Notes: generated by a model not told the origin, from the letters alone. Numbered from the stretch's first letter, positions 1-8,422 are shown. The stretch is 64,000 nucleotides of DNA from DAISJM01 sp036821485 (GCA_036821485.1 DAISJM010000007.1:36977-100976); one strand, 5' to 3'. Made by a program: numbers and translations.

Positions 1-19
1 TTGCGGGCCTGACAAAAAA

Positions 20-361
20 TCAGCCGATCGCCGGACCGCCGGTTTCACCCGTGCGAATGCGGATGCATTCGCCGAGGTCCATGACGAAGATCTTGCCGTC
101 ACCAATCTTGCCCGTGCGGGCGCCCTTGATGATGGCATCGATCGTCGGCTTCACGAAATCGTCGTTAACGCCGATCTCAAGACGAACCTTCTTCAGCAGG
201 TTCACCTCCACGTCCGCGCCACGGTAAGACTCGTGGTAGCCCTTCTGCTGGCCACAGCCCAGGGCGTTGGTCACGGACATTTTGAATACTTCGGCTTCGT
301 AGAGCGCCTGTTTCACGGCGTTCATTCGTTCCGGCTGGATATAGGCAATAATCAGTTTCAT
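20..361 (-). CDS. glnK: PII nitrogen regulatory protein, first amt-linked copy
   Basis: A 113-residue PII-family signal protein. Trimeric PII proteins bind ATP/ADP and 2-oxoglutarate and block the partner Amt channel when nitrogen is plentiful. Visible family features are the T-loop stretch GQQKGYHESYRG, the B-loop TGKIGDGKIF and the C-terminal IRIRTGE. Tyr46 is present, but position 51, the usual uridylylated tyrosine, is Val, so GlnD-type modification at that site is not expected. A clear ribosome site (AAGGAG) precedes the ATG. It lies 27 bp downstream of an amt gene on the same strand, so the two are almost certainly co-transcribed. Confidence 0.95.
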   Translation of the reverse strand: MKLIIAYIQPERMNAVKQALYEAEVFKMSVTNALGCGQQKGYHESYRGADVEVNLLKKVRLEIGVNDDFVKPTIDAIIKGARTGKIGDGKIFVMDLGECIRIRTGETGGPAIG

Positions 362-388
362 GTTCGTTCTCCTTCGATGACCGCCACG

Positions 389-1744
389 TTATTGGTTGGT
401 GAAGATCTGGAAGCCGCTGTACGCCTCCATCCCGTGTTCCCCGATGTCCAAACCGCGCAGCTCTTCTTCCTCGCTGACGCGGATGCCCATGGTGAGCTTC
501 ATCACAAGGAAGATCAGGAACGCCGCCGCAAAGCAGACTACACCGTACGAGGCCACACCGATCAGTTGAACCACGAAGCTCTTCCCGGCTCCGAACAGGC
601 CGGTCGCCAAGGTGCCCCACACGCCACATACCAAGTGCACGGAGAGGGCACCAACCGGGTCGTCAAGCCTCAGCTTGTCGAAGAAGAAAACGGCGCCCAC
701 CACCAGGACACCGGAGGACAGGCCGATGATCACAGCCGCCGGGATCGAGACGACATCCGCCCCCGCGGTGATGCCAACAAGGCCCGCCAGACAACCGTTG
801 AGGATCATGGATAGATCCGGCTTCTTCTGCACGGCTCCCGAGGTGAACATCGCCCCGATGATGCCGGCCGCCGCCGCAAGCGACGTGGTCACCAACACGT
901 AGGAAACCGCGCCCGGATCGGCCGACAACACAGAACCACCGTTGAACCCAAACCAGCCCAGCCACAGAAGGAACACACCGATCGTCACCAGCGGCATGTT
1001 GTGGCCCATGATGGCTTTTGCCTTCCCATTCACATACTTGCCGAGCCGCGGACCCAGCAGGATCACACCCGCCAGTGCACCCCAGCCACCGACCGAATGG
1101 ACCAGCGTGGAGCCGGCGAAATCATGGAATCCCATTTCATTCAACCATCCACCACCCCATTTCCAGGAACCGACAAACGGGTAGACAATCGCCACGTAGA
1201 TCGCTGTAAAGATCATGTAGGCGTTCAGCTTGATGCGCTCTGCCACCGCGCCGGACACGATTGTCGCGGCGGTTGCGGCAAACATCCCCTGGAAAAGAAA
1301 GTCCGTCCAATAGGTGTAGCCGACGTTGTACGCGCTCGTAACCCCAGCCGCATCCGTGGAAATCCCAAATCCGCCAAAACCAAAGAACTTCCCCAGAATC
1401 CAATGATCACCGGGATACATCAGGTTGAACCCAATGACCGCGTAGGTGAGCAGTCCGATAGCCGGGGTCACCGTGTTCTTGAACAGAATGTTGACCGTAT
1501 TCTTCGCACGCGTCAGCCCCGTTTCCACCGTGGCGAATCCCAGATGCATGATGAACACCAGAAAGGTTGCCACCATCATCCATGTATTGTTTACGGCAAA
1601 GGTTTCCGCCGATACAGCCGGCGAAGCCGCCGCTTCCACCACATCTGCCGCGGCCGCGCTTTCCTGCGCCCCAGCCACGCCCACACCCACCGAGACCAGC
1701 AACAGCAGGCTTGCCAGCCACACCAGCATGTTTCTTGTTCTCAT
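389..1744 (-). CDS. amt: Ammonium transporter, first copy
   Basis: Amt/MEP/Rh-family ammonium channel, 451 residues, with an N-terminal signal peptide (MRTRNMLVWLASLLLL, ending near AGAQ) and about eleven membrane spans. The twin pore histidines are visible in FAGSTLVHSVGGWG and in GALSVHLVCGVWG. The open frame extends further upstream, but I chose the ATG at 1744. AGGAG lies just before it, and the second copy has ACG where the upstream ATG would be while keeping this start. It is followed by glnK and preceded by a sigma54-like promoter. It probably imports ammonium under nitrogen limitation. Confidence 0.95.
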   Translation of the reverse strand: MRTRNMLVWLASLLLLVSVGVGVAGAQESAAAADVVEAAASPAVSAETFAVNNTWMMVATFLVFIMHLGFATVETGLTRAKNTVNILFKNTVTPAIGLLTYAVIGFNLMYPGDHWILGKFFGFGGFGISTDAAGVTSAYNVGYTYWTDFLFQGMFAATAATIVSGAVAERIKLNAYMIFTAIYVAIVYPFVGSWKWGGGWLNEMGFHDFAGSTLVHSVGGWGALAGVILLGPRLGKYVNGKAKAIMGHNMPLVTIGVFLLWLGWFGFNGGSVLSADPGAVSYVLVTTSLAAAAGIIGAMFTSGAVQKKPDLSMILNGCLAGLVGITAGADVVSIPAAVIIGLSSGVLVVGAVFFFDKLRLDDPVGALSVHLVCGVWGTLATGLFGAGKSFVVQLIGVASYGVVCFAAAFLIFLVMKLTMGIRVSEEEELRGLDIGEHGMEAYSGFQIFTNQ

Positions 1745-1796
1745 GTTCCTCGCATCTCCTACCGCACCCCTGCACCATGCAAAGATGATCTTCGCC
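1745..1796 (-). promoter_or_regulatory. Conserved amt leader (5' UTR), copy 1
   Basis: About 50 nt between the predicted sigma54 start site (around 1795) and the amt ATG. It is roughly 90% identical to the leader of the second amt gene (3809-3860). Differences include substitutions that would change amino acids if it were read as protein, so it is conserved as untranslated sequence. It includes the segment GGTGCGGTAGGAGATG and the ribosome site. It may only reflect a recent duplication. I could not match it to the glnA-type glutamine riboswitch. Confidence 0.5.
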
Positions 1797-1805
1797 ATGT
1801 CCCTT

Positions 1806-1821
1806 AGCAGGCATCGTGCCA
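1806..1821 (-). promoter_or_regulatory. Sigma54-type -24/-12 promoter of amt copy 1
   Basis: On the minus strand the sequence reads TGGCACGATGCCTGCT. It matches the sigma54 consensus TGGCAC-N5-TTGC except for one T to C change, and the GG and GC pairs are correctly spaced. It lies 61 nt before the amt ATG. The second amt gene has the same element at exactly the same distance. Confidence 0.7.
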
Positions 1822-1925
1822 CGCTCACCCAAGACATGAGAACATCATCAATGCAATCTGTTGATATAAAACAACTTATAACTATTTCGCCTTTTATACG
1901 TATTTGATGAATTGAGTGCTATGTG

Positions 1926-1970
1926 CTACAATATTGTAGTATTCATCGCGTTTATTACTACATTTGTAGT
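1926..1970. promoter_or_regulatory. Paired palindromic upstream activating sites, amt copy 1
   Basis: Two palindromes: CTACAATATTGTAG at 1926-1939 (perfect) and ACTACATTTGTAGT at 1957-1970 (arms ACTACA and TGTAGT). Their centres are 31 bp apart, about three helical turns. The nearest lies about 105 bp upstream of the sigma54 box. This is the layout expected for a dimeric enhancer-binding protein. The regulator itself is not in the window. Confidence 0.6.
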
Positions 1971-1990
1971 GCTCCTGTCTGGAAAGAGGC

Positions 1991-2016
1991 GGGGGCTGCG
2001 CGCGGGCGCAGCCCCC
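1991..2016 (-). terminator. Hairpin terminator after second glnK
   Basis: Perfect 10-bp stem GGGGGCTGCG/CGCAGCCCCC with a 6-nt loop, followed on the minus strand by a short pyrimidine run (CTCTTTCC). It separates the upstream amt-glnK unit from the regulatory region of the downstream one. The U-tract is weak. Confidence 0.55.
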
Positions 2017-2044
2017 TGGGTGCGGGGTACGCATCCGGAGAATG

Positions 2045-2386
2045 TCAGCCGATCGCCGGACCGCCGGTTTCCCCGGTGCGAATGCGGATGCATTCACCGA
2101 GGTCCACGACGAATATCTTGCCGTCGCCAATGTTGCCCGTGCGGGCGCCGCTGATGATGGCGTCGATCGTCGGCTTTACGAAGCTGTCGTTCACAGCGAT
2201 CTCGAGGCGAACCTTCTTAAGCAGGTTCACTTCCATGTCCGTGCCGCGATACGTCTCGTGGTAGCCCTTCTGCTGGCCACAACCCAAGGCGTTCGTCACA
2301 GACATCTTGAAGACCTCCGCCGCGTAGAGCGACTTCTTCACATCGCCCAGTTTCTCCGGCTGTATGTAGGCAATAATCAGTTTCAT
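2045..2386 (-). CDS. glnK: PII nitrogen regulatory protein, second amt-linked copy
   Basis: A 113-residue PII protein, a close paralogue of the one at 20-361. It shares the core segments FKMSVTNALGCGQQKGYHE and YRG, and the B-loop TGNIGDGKIF. Position 51 is Met rather than the modifiable Tyr, as in the other copy (Val). The ribosome site AGGAAGGA precedes the ATG. It lies 21 bp behind the second amt gene, with a terminator downstream. The partner is presumably the adjacent Amt channel. Confidence 0.95.
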   Translation of the reverse strand: MKLIIAYIQPEKLGDVKKSLYAAEVFKMSVTNALGCGQQKGYHETYRGTDMEVNLLKKVRLEIAVNDSFVKPTIDAIISGARTGNIGDGKIFVVDLGECIRIRTGETGGPAIG

Positions 2387-2407
2387 GATAATCCTTCCTT
2401 CCTGTCT

Positions 2408-3808
2408 CTATTCCGTGGTGAATATCTGGAAGCCGTTGTAGCCTTCCATGCCGTGTTCGCCGATGTCGAGACCACGGAGTTCCTCTTCGCGGCTCACGCG
2501 CAGATTGCCCATCTTCTTAAGGACGAAGAAGAGTATGCCCGTCGTCGCAACCACCCAGACGGCAACCGCGGCAACACCGATCGCCTGCACGCCGAACTGC
2601 GACCAGCCACCGCCGTAGAAGAGACCCGCCTTGCAGGTCGAGCCACTCGACGCGATGTAAGCGGGCGAGGCAAACAGGCCGACCGCCAGCGTACCAAACA
2701 CGCCGTTCACCATGTGCACGCTGACCGCGCCGACGGGGTCGTCAATGTGCAGCACCTTATCAATGAACTCAACGCTCACGACCACCAGAACGCCGGCGAT
2801 TGCGCCAATCGCAATAGCTCCGAGCGGACTGACCACTGCGCACGGGGCCGTGATCGCCACCAGACCCGCCAACGCCCCGTTCAGGGCCATGGAGGTGTCC
2901 GGCTTGCCAAATCGCAGCCACGCCATGCACATCGCCAAGACTGCACCTGCGGCTGCGGCAAGGTTCGTCGTCACCGCAATCGTCGCGATCGACGGATTCA
3001 TGCCCGAGGTCGTGGAACCGGGGTTAAACCCAAACCAGCCGAACCACAGAATGAACACACCCAGCGCCGCCAGCGGTATGCTGTGGCCCGGGATCGCTTT
3101 CGCCTTGGTCACACCATTCACGCGAACGTACTTGCCGATGCGCGGACCCAGCATAATGGCGCCAACCAGTGCGGCCCATCCACCCACGCTGTGAACCACC
3201 GTGCTTCCCGCAAAGTCATGGAAGCCCATGGATGACAGCCATCCACCGCCCCAGATCCAGTGACCCGAGATCGGATAGATCACCAACGAGATGATGATGC
3301 TGTAGACAATGTAAGCCGAGAACTTGGTCCGTTCGGCCATGGCGCCGGAAACGATCGTCGCCGCCGTGGCCGCAAACACGATCTGGAACATCCAATAGCA
3401 AATTTCCCATATACCCGACGGGGTGGACGGGTCGCCACTGGATAACAGCCACTTCGATGTGCCGACCAGGCCGAACTTGTCCGCACCGAACATCAGGCCA
3501 TAGCCCACGAAGAAAAACGCAATGGACCCAAAACAGAAATCCATCAGGTTCTTCATCATGATGTTCGATGAGTTCTTCGCGCGCGTCAGACCCGTCTCCA
3601 CCATCGCGAATCCCGCCTGCATGAAGAACACCAAGAACGCAGCAATCAGCGTCCACATGATGTTGATCGCAGTCTGCGTGTTCGCCACACTTGCCACCGC
3701 CTCCTCAAGTGTGGGGGCTGCCGCCTCTTGGGCACCCGCCACGCCCACACCCACCGAGACCAGCAACACCAAGCTTGCCAGCCACACCAGCATGTTTCTT
3801 GTTCTCAT
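2408..3808 (-). CDS. amt: Ammonium transporter, second copy
   Basis: Amt-family ammonium channel, 466 residues, with nearly the same signal peptide as the first copy (MRTRNMLVWLASLVLL). Pore histidines are visible in FAGSTVVHSVGGWA and GAVSVHMVNGVFG. The membrane core differs more than the signal peptide and leader do. The start at 3808 is supported by AGGAG upstream and by the match to copy 1. It is co-transcribed with glnK at 2045-2386. Two diverged channels under near-identical promoters suggest different affinities or substrates under one nitrogen signal. Confidence 0.95.
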   Translation of the reverse strand: MRTRNMLVWLASLVLLVSVGVGVAGAQEAAAPTLEEAVASVANTQTAINIMWTLIAAFLVFFMQAGFAMVETGLTRAKNSSNIMMKNLMDFCFGSIAFFFVGYGLMFGADKFGLVGTSKWLLSSGDPSTPSGIWEICYWMFQIVFAATAATIVSGAMAERTKFSAYIVYSIIISLVIYPISGHWIWGGGWLSSMGFHDFAGSTVVHSVGGWAALVGAIMLGPRIGKYVRVNGVTKAKAIPGHSIPLAALGVFILWFGWFGFNPGSTTSGMNPSIATIAVTTNLAAAAGAVLAMCMAWLRFGKPDTSMALNGALAGLVAITAPCAVVSPLGAIAIGAIAGVLVVVSVEFIDKVLHIDDPVGAVSVHMVNGVFGTLAVGLFASPAYIASSGSTCKAGLFYGGGWSQFGVQAIGVAAVAVWVVATTGILFFVLKKMGNLRVSREEELRGLDIGEHGMEGYNGFQIFTTE

Positions 3809-3860
3809 ATTCCTCACATCTCCTACCGCACCCTTGCACCATGCAAAGATGAACTTCGCC
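3809..3860 (-). promoter_or_regulatory. Conserved amt leader (5' UTR), copy 2
   Basis: Counterpart of 1745-1796, with about five differences over 54 nt. It keeps the GGTGCGGTAGGAGATG segment and the ribosome site. The distance from the sigma54 box to the ATG is identical to that of copy 1. Confidence 0.5.
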
Positions 3861-3869
3861 GTTCCCTTT

Positions 3870-3885
3870 AGCAGGCCGCGTGCCA
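3870..3885 (-). promoter_or_regulatory. Sigma54-type -24/-12 promoter of amt copy 2
   Basis: The minus strand reads TGGCACGCGGCCTGCT, again TGGCAC-N5-CTGC. It is 61 nt before the ATG, the same geometry as the element at 1806-1821, while the N4 core differs. Conservation of only the sigma54-contacted bases supports function. Confidence 0.7.
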
Positions 3886-3989
3886 TGTTTCCTAAACCAT
3901 GTGCCACATATTCTCGCAACAAGTTGCCGCTGAACCGGTTACAACTGTTTTTAACTTTATACCTATTTGGCGTATCAGGCAATATGCGA

Positions 3990-4030
3990 TACATTATTGT
4001 AATAATGTGTCATATCGTGACAATAATTGT
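3990..4030. promoter_or_regulatory. Paired palindromic upstream activating sites, amt copy 2
   Basis: TACATTATTGTA at 3990-4001 sits inside a longer perfect inverted repeat (ACATTATT/AATAATGT, 3991-4008). ACAATAATTGT lies at 4020-4030. Their centres are about 30 bp apart. They lie 105 and 135 bp upstream of the sigma54 box, matching copy 1 to within a base. The shared core is TACA-N4-TGTA. Confidence 0.6.
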
Positions 4031-4067
4031 AGCGTATTGTTTTTCGCAGCGGGCTGGATTTCTGCGC

Positions 4068-7049
4068 TCAGATGCCGGCGAGCGGGGATTTGAAGGCTTT
4101 GCGCAGTTGTTCGACGGATTCGTCGATTACGGCCTTTCCGTCGCGCCGCACAATAAGCCGTCCGGTATCTGTAACGTTGCCAATGCGGGCGCACGGCAAC
4201 CCTTGGAAGTAGTTCTCCAGTACGGCGGCCTGCTCGACCCCGCACGTAACCACAAAGCGGCTGTTGGACTCGGAGAATAGTATTCCGTCTTCCGTAATTC
4301 CGTCCGCCGCCGGAACGGCAGCAAGATCTATATCCGCACCCACCGCCCCACCCGCTGCGGCAAGCGCGAGCGCAACGCCCAGCCCACCCAACGTCGGTGT
4401 ATGGGAGGACTTCAGCAGCCCCGCATGGTTGGCCGCCTTCATCGCCGCGTAGGTCCGCAGCGCAAGAGGAACATCTACCTTCGGCGCTTCGCCGCCAAAG
4501 GCGTCGGCCTGATTCTGTTCGCGCGCGAGCAGGCGATGGAATTCCGACGCACCAAGTTCGTCCTTCGTCATGCCAATCATGTACACAGCATCGCCCGGTT
4601 TCTTGAAGTGCATCGTCACCGCCCGACGCACGTCCGCCATGCGCGCGATCGTCGAGAACAACACCGTCGGCGGGATGGATATCTTTCGGCCGCCGCGCAC
4701 AGAGTCGTTCTTCATGCTGTCTTTGCCAGAGATCAGCGGCACACCAAACGCCGTAGCCACGTCATACAGGGCCCTGTTGGCACGGACCAGCTGCGCCAAC
4801 TTGTATCGACCATCCGGCGTCTTCTCTGACTGCACGGGGTCCGGCCAACAGAAGTTGTCCAATCCGGCGATCGTGCCCAGCTCGCCGCCCACGCTGATCA
4901 AGCGCCGTACGGCTTCATCGATCACGCTCGCCATCATGTGATACGTGTCGATGTCCGAATAGAACGGGTTGATACCCTCGGCCAGAATCACGCCCTCGTT
5001 GGAGCCGTGTTCCACGCGCATAACCGTTGCATCGCTCGGCATATCCGCGTGCACGCCCACGAAGGGCTTGATGACGCTCAGCCCCTTCACTTCGCCGTCA
5101 TAGCTGCGGGACTTGGCTTCCTTGGAACAGACATTCAGCCCACCCAGCAACTTCAGAAGATATCGCGTGCGCGGGCCTCGCCGCGGCGGCTTCGGAGCCG
5201 GCACCGTCGGCGGCTTCCACTCCGCTTCCATCGTCATTTCCGGGCAACCGTCGTGAAGGAAATCCATGCCCAGCCGCGCGACAACCCGCTCACCGTGCCG
5301 CACGACAAACGCGCCGCTATTCGTGAAAGATCCAAGGACCGTCGTTTCCACATCGCGCCGCCGCGCGAGGGCCAGCAGGGCTTCTACATTCTCCGGCTGC
5401 ACCGCAAGCGACATGCGTTCCTGTGCTTCGGAGAGCAGAACCTCCCACGGCTGCATGCCTTCATATTTCAGCGGCGCGCGCGCCAAATCCAGATCCGCGC
5501 CCCCACTCAACCGACTCATCTCGCCGATCGACGAGCTGAGACCGCCTGCGCCGTTGTCGGTGATCGCGCGATACAAGCCCTGGTCGCGCGCCTCCATCAG
5601 AAATTCGTACATCTTCCGCTGCGTGATCGGATCGCCAATCTGCACCGCCTGCGCCGGGGATTCCTTGCGAAGCTCCTCGGACGAGAATGTCGCGCCGTGA
5701 ATACCGTCCTTGCCGATCCGCCCGCCGCACATGACGATGGCGTCACCCGGCAGGATCTCCTTGCGCTCCGAAGGGCGGCCTTGCAGGGCGCGCGGAATCC
5801 GGCCGAGGGTGCCGCAGTAGACGAGGGGCTTACCGAGATAACGGTCGTCGAACCGCTCGAAGCCGCGCACCCACGGAATGCCGCTCTGGTTGCCGCCGTC
5901 GATCACGCCCTGGTGCACGCCGTCGCGAATCCGCCGCGGGTGCATGAGCCCCTCGGGCATCTCGCCATCATAGAACGGCGAGCCGAAGCAGTAGCCCCAC
6001 GTGTTGCACAGCATCTCGCAGCCCATGCCTGTGCCCATCGGGTCGCGGTTCACGCCCACAATGCCTGTGATCGCGCCGCCGTAGGGATCGAGCGCCGACG
6101 GCGTGTTATGCGTTTCCACCTTGTAGGCCAAATTGAAACGCTCGTTGAAGCCGATGATGCCGGCGTTATCGCTGAAGACCGAAACCAGCCAGCCAATCTT
6201 CGTGCGGAGCTGCTCCGTCGTGCCACGAATATAGGTGCCGAAGAGTGAGTCGATTTCCGACACGCGGCCTGCCTCATCGGTGTAGCGGATCCGGCCGGAG
6301 AATATCTTGTGTTTGCAGTGCTCGGACCACGTCTGCGCTATGCACTCGAGCTCGACGTCCGTTGGATCTTCCGGCAGGCCCAACGCACCTCGTGCCGCGC
6401 GAATGTCCGCGCGCCGGAAATAGTCGCGGATCGCGTACATCTCTTCGATGCTCAGCGACAGAATCCCGTCGCGGCTGATCTTCATCAACTCTGCATCCGT
6501 CCCGCCCAAGTGATACGTCTTCACCTGCACGTCGGCACGATCACGGATCGCCGGCACGGTTTCATCCACGGGTGCCGCCGTCCACTCCTCCGGCGAAAAC
6601 AGGCTGACCGTTTGAATCAGCGGGTTGGCGATAAGCTCCACGGCGATGCGATGTGCGTCTTCGCGCGACACACCGCGAAAGAAGTACTGCGTCGACGTGT
6701 ATACGGCTTCTTCGTGCGCAAGCTCGCGGTCGAGCACATCCTGCACAACGGCGCGGGCAGTGTGGCCCACGTTGTCCGTCACGCCCGGCTTGAAACCCAC
6801 TTCCACCAGCCAGTCGAACTTCGGCGCGCGCAGTCGGCCGAGCGCGGCCTGGGCAATGACGGGATCCGAGAAGGCCTCGCGGATGCGGCGCTGTTCCGAT
6901 GTCTTCAGCGCCATGTCGACCTTGTAGACATCGCGCGTGTGGCAGGAACGCACGGCCACTTTGAGAAACTTGCGTGCCTTTGCCACAACGCCTAATCCAC
7001 GAGGGTCGCGAACGCCCCTGCGCAGTCCGATCTCAATTCTAAAAGCCAT
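4068..7049 (-). CDS. purL: Phosphoribosylformylglycinamidine synthase, PurS-PurL fusion
   Basis: Fourth step of purine synthesis: FGAR plus ATP and glutamine-derived ammonia gives FGAM. Residues 1 to about 75 (MAFRIEIGLRRGV...) resemble PurS. The remaining ~900 residues are PurL with VETHNTPSALDPYGG, GVNRDPMGTG and GKDSMKNDS. There is no C-terminal glutaminase domain, so a separate PurQ must exist outside the window. The total of 993 residues is longer than small PurL (~740) and shorter than the single-chain enzyme (~1300). The ATG at 7049 starts the PurS-like domain; the frame is open further upstream without a better ribosome site. Confidence 0.9.
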   Translation of the reverse strand: MAFRIEIGLRRGVRDPRGLGVVAKARKFLKVAVRSCHTRDVYKVDMALKTSEQRRIREAFSDPVIAQAALGRLRAPKFDWLVEVGFKPGVTDNVGHTARAVVQDVLDRELAHEEAVYTSTQYFFRGVSREDAHRIAVELIANPLIQTVSLFSPEEWTAAPVDETVPAIRDRADVQVKTYHLGGTDAELMKISRDGILSLSIEEMYAIRDYFRRADIRAARGALGLPEDPTDVELECIAQTWSEHCKHKIFSGRIRYTDEAGRVSEIDSLFGTYIRGTTEQLRTKIGWLVSVFSDNAGIIGFNERFNLAYKVETHNTPSALDPYGGAITGIVGVNRDPMGTGMGCEMLCNTWGYCFGSPFYDGEMPEGLMHPRRIRDGVHQGVIDGGNQSGIPWVRGFERFDDRYLGKPLVYCGTLGRIPRALQGRPSERKEILPGDAIVMCGGRIGKDGIHGATFSSEELRKESPAQAVQIGDPITQRKMYEFLMEARDQGLYRAITDNGAGGLSSSIGEMSRLSGGADLDLARAPLKYEGMQPWEVLLSEAQERMSLAVQPENVEALLALARRRDVETTVLGSFTNSGAFVVRHGERVVARLGMDFLHDGCPEMTMEAEWKPPTVPAPKPPRRGPRTRYLLKLLGGLNVCSKEAKSRSYDGEVKGLSVIKPFVGVHADMPSDATVMRVEHGSNEGVILAEGINPFYSDIDTYHMMASVIDEAVRRLISVGGELGTIAGLDNFCWPDPVQSEKTPDGRYKLAQLVRANRALYDVATAFGVPLISGKDSMKNDSVRGGRKISIPPTVLFSTIARMADVRRAVTMHFKKPGDAVYMIGMTKDELGASEFHRLLAREQNQADAFGGEAPKVDVPLALRTYAAMKAANHAGLLKSSHTPTLGGLGVALALAAAGGAVGADIDLAAVPAADGITEDGILFSESNSRFVVTCGVEQAAVLENYFQGLPCARIGNVTDTGRLIVRRDGKAVIDESVEQLRKAFKSPLAGI

Positions 7050-7121
7050 GGTGTTATCCGTGTGTATGGCGGCCCGGGGCCGATGCTTCCGGAGGATAGG
7101 AGCAGAGGAACAAAAGATCAA

Positions 7122-7147
7122 CTCCCGACCCGCACGAGTACCGGGAG
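7122..7147 (-). terminator. Weak hairpin after the ROK gene
   Basis: CTCCCG and CGGGAG form a 6-bp stem around a 14-nt loop immediately after the ROK stop codon. It is followed on the minus strand by TTGATCTTTTG. It is a plausible but weak intrinsic terminator in the 99-bp gap before purSL. Confidence 0.35.
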
Positions 7148-7148
7148 G

Positions 7149-8360
7149 TCAGACGAGCACGCTGTCGTGCAACTGCGGCACGAGCGACAGCTCCTGCATG
7201 TGCGGCACGATCGCCCCGCGCGCCAGGGTTTCCGTCCGCAGCGGGGAGAAGCGAATCGCCACGCCCGGACGCACCGCATCCCCCTTCAGCCCGGCCACAA
7301 GACCCGATACCGTGTTGTCACGAATCACGTCGCGCAGCCGCTCCCCAATCAGGTTTTCCAGTTCCGGCGTGTCGGAGCCGATCACCACGCCGCCGGGATT
7401 CAAGAAATCGATGCCGCGCGATACGACGCGACCCAGGCTTTCCGCGAAAATACTCCAGACTTCCTTCACTTCCCTGTGGCCGGCAATGGAGGGATTCACC
7501 AAGTCTTCCATCTTCGAGGGCGCCGACCGGCCAAGCCGATGCGCGGCCGTCGCCAGCGGATGCTCGATATCCACCCGTATCTCTCCCGCCATCTGCCCCT
7601 CGCCCAGGTAGGCGCGGCCGTCGAGCACGATTCCGGAACCCACGCTGGTGATCGTCGTCTGACGGATATGCCGCAGGTAAACGAGAATGTACAGGATGCT
7701 CCGGATGCCGTCCGTCGCCTTGTCGAGCAACTGCGACAACGCGCCCGCCGTCGCATTATTCAACACCAGCGTCTCCAGCCCCGTCGCCTCCTTCAGCATC
7801 GCCCGAAGCGAAACGTTCTCCCACTGCAGCGGCCGTGACAATACAACGCTGCCTTCCTGCCGGCTCACGATGCCCGGCACCGCCACGCCCAGGCCACCCA
7901 GTCGCTTGGTCGCGATGCGCGCACGGTCCCGCACCTTCTCCACCAGGGAGGCCACGCCGCGTACCACGCTCTTCGGATCCGTTTCGTTCAGCGGCACGCG
8001 GGCCGAGGCCAACACCTCGCCGGAGAGATCCACCAGCACGCCGTTGACGCCATCCTCCCCGATCTCCACCCCCACACCGAAGAAACCGGACGGGTTCACA
8101 GAAAGCATCACCGGCTGGCGCCCGCCCGTGGATGGACCGAGCTCGCCCTCCACAACGAGATGGCGCTGCATCAAGTCTTCCACGATTTCGGAAATCGACG
8201 CGGGACGAATTCCCGTGCGCTTGGCCAACTCGGCGCGCGAGATGGGACCCGAGCCCCGGATGAGGCCCAGCACGAGGGAAGCGTTGATCTTCCGGTTAAG
8301 CTCGGGCTTTCCGCTGACGGCGGCGCGCATGCTGTCTGTGCCTCCAAACGTTGTGGCCAT
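7149..8360 (-). CDS. ROK-family transcriptional regulator (NagC/XylR type)
   Basis: 403 residues. A winged helix-turn-helix lies at about 25-75 (ISRAELAKRTGIRPASIS) and is followed by a ROK actin-like domain. The usual zinc motif after GEIGH (CxCGxxGC) is absent, the corresponding stretch being AGEIRVDIEHPL. The catalytic Asp of the kinase motif (NDxN) appears replaced (LNNATAGAL). I therefore read it as a sugar-responsive DNA-binding regulator, not a kinase. It lies downstream of two secreted proteins but is separated from them by a terminator; they are possible targets. Confidence 0.85.
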   Translation of the reverse strand: MATTFGGTDSMRAAVSGKPELNRKINASLVLGLIRGSGPISRAELAKRTGIRPASISEIVEDLMQRHLVVEGELGPSTGGRQPVMLSVNPSGFFGVGVEIGEDGVNGVLVDLSGEVLASARVPLNETDPKSVVRGVASLVEKVRDRARIATKRLGGLGVAVPGIVSRQEGSVVLSRPLQWENVSLRAMLKEATGLETLVLNNATAGALSQLLDKATDGIRSILYILVYLRHIRQTTITSVGSGIVLDGRAYLGEGQMAGEIRVDIEHPLATAAHRLGRSAPSKMEDLVNPSIAGHREVKEVWSIFAESLGRVVSRGIDFLNPGGVVIGSDTPELENLIGERLRDVIRDNTVSGLVAGLKGDAVRPGVAIRFSPLRTETLARGAIVPHMQELSLVPQLHDSVLV

Positions 8361-8422
8361 CGTGCCTCATCGCGCCACGCCGGTCCAGCCGGAATGCCGA
8401 ACACCGGGGGCCCGAAACAGGG

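Noticed and set aside
1745..1805. glnA-type glutamine riboswitch in the amt leaders
   Set aside because: The GTAGG segment is suggestive, but the conserved CGTTCA and paired GAACG stems of that motif are missing.
1745..1837. Longer amt reading frame starting at 1837 (MSWVSVARC...)
   Set aside because: The extension lies over a sigma54 promoter and leader; the paralogue lacks the internal Met and has amino-acid-changing differences there.
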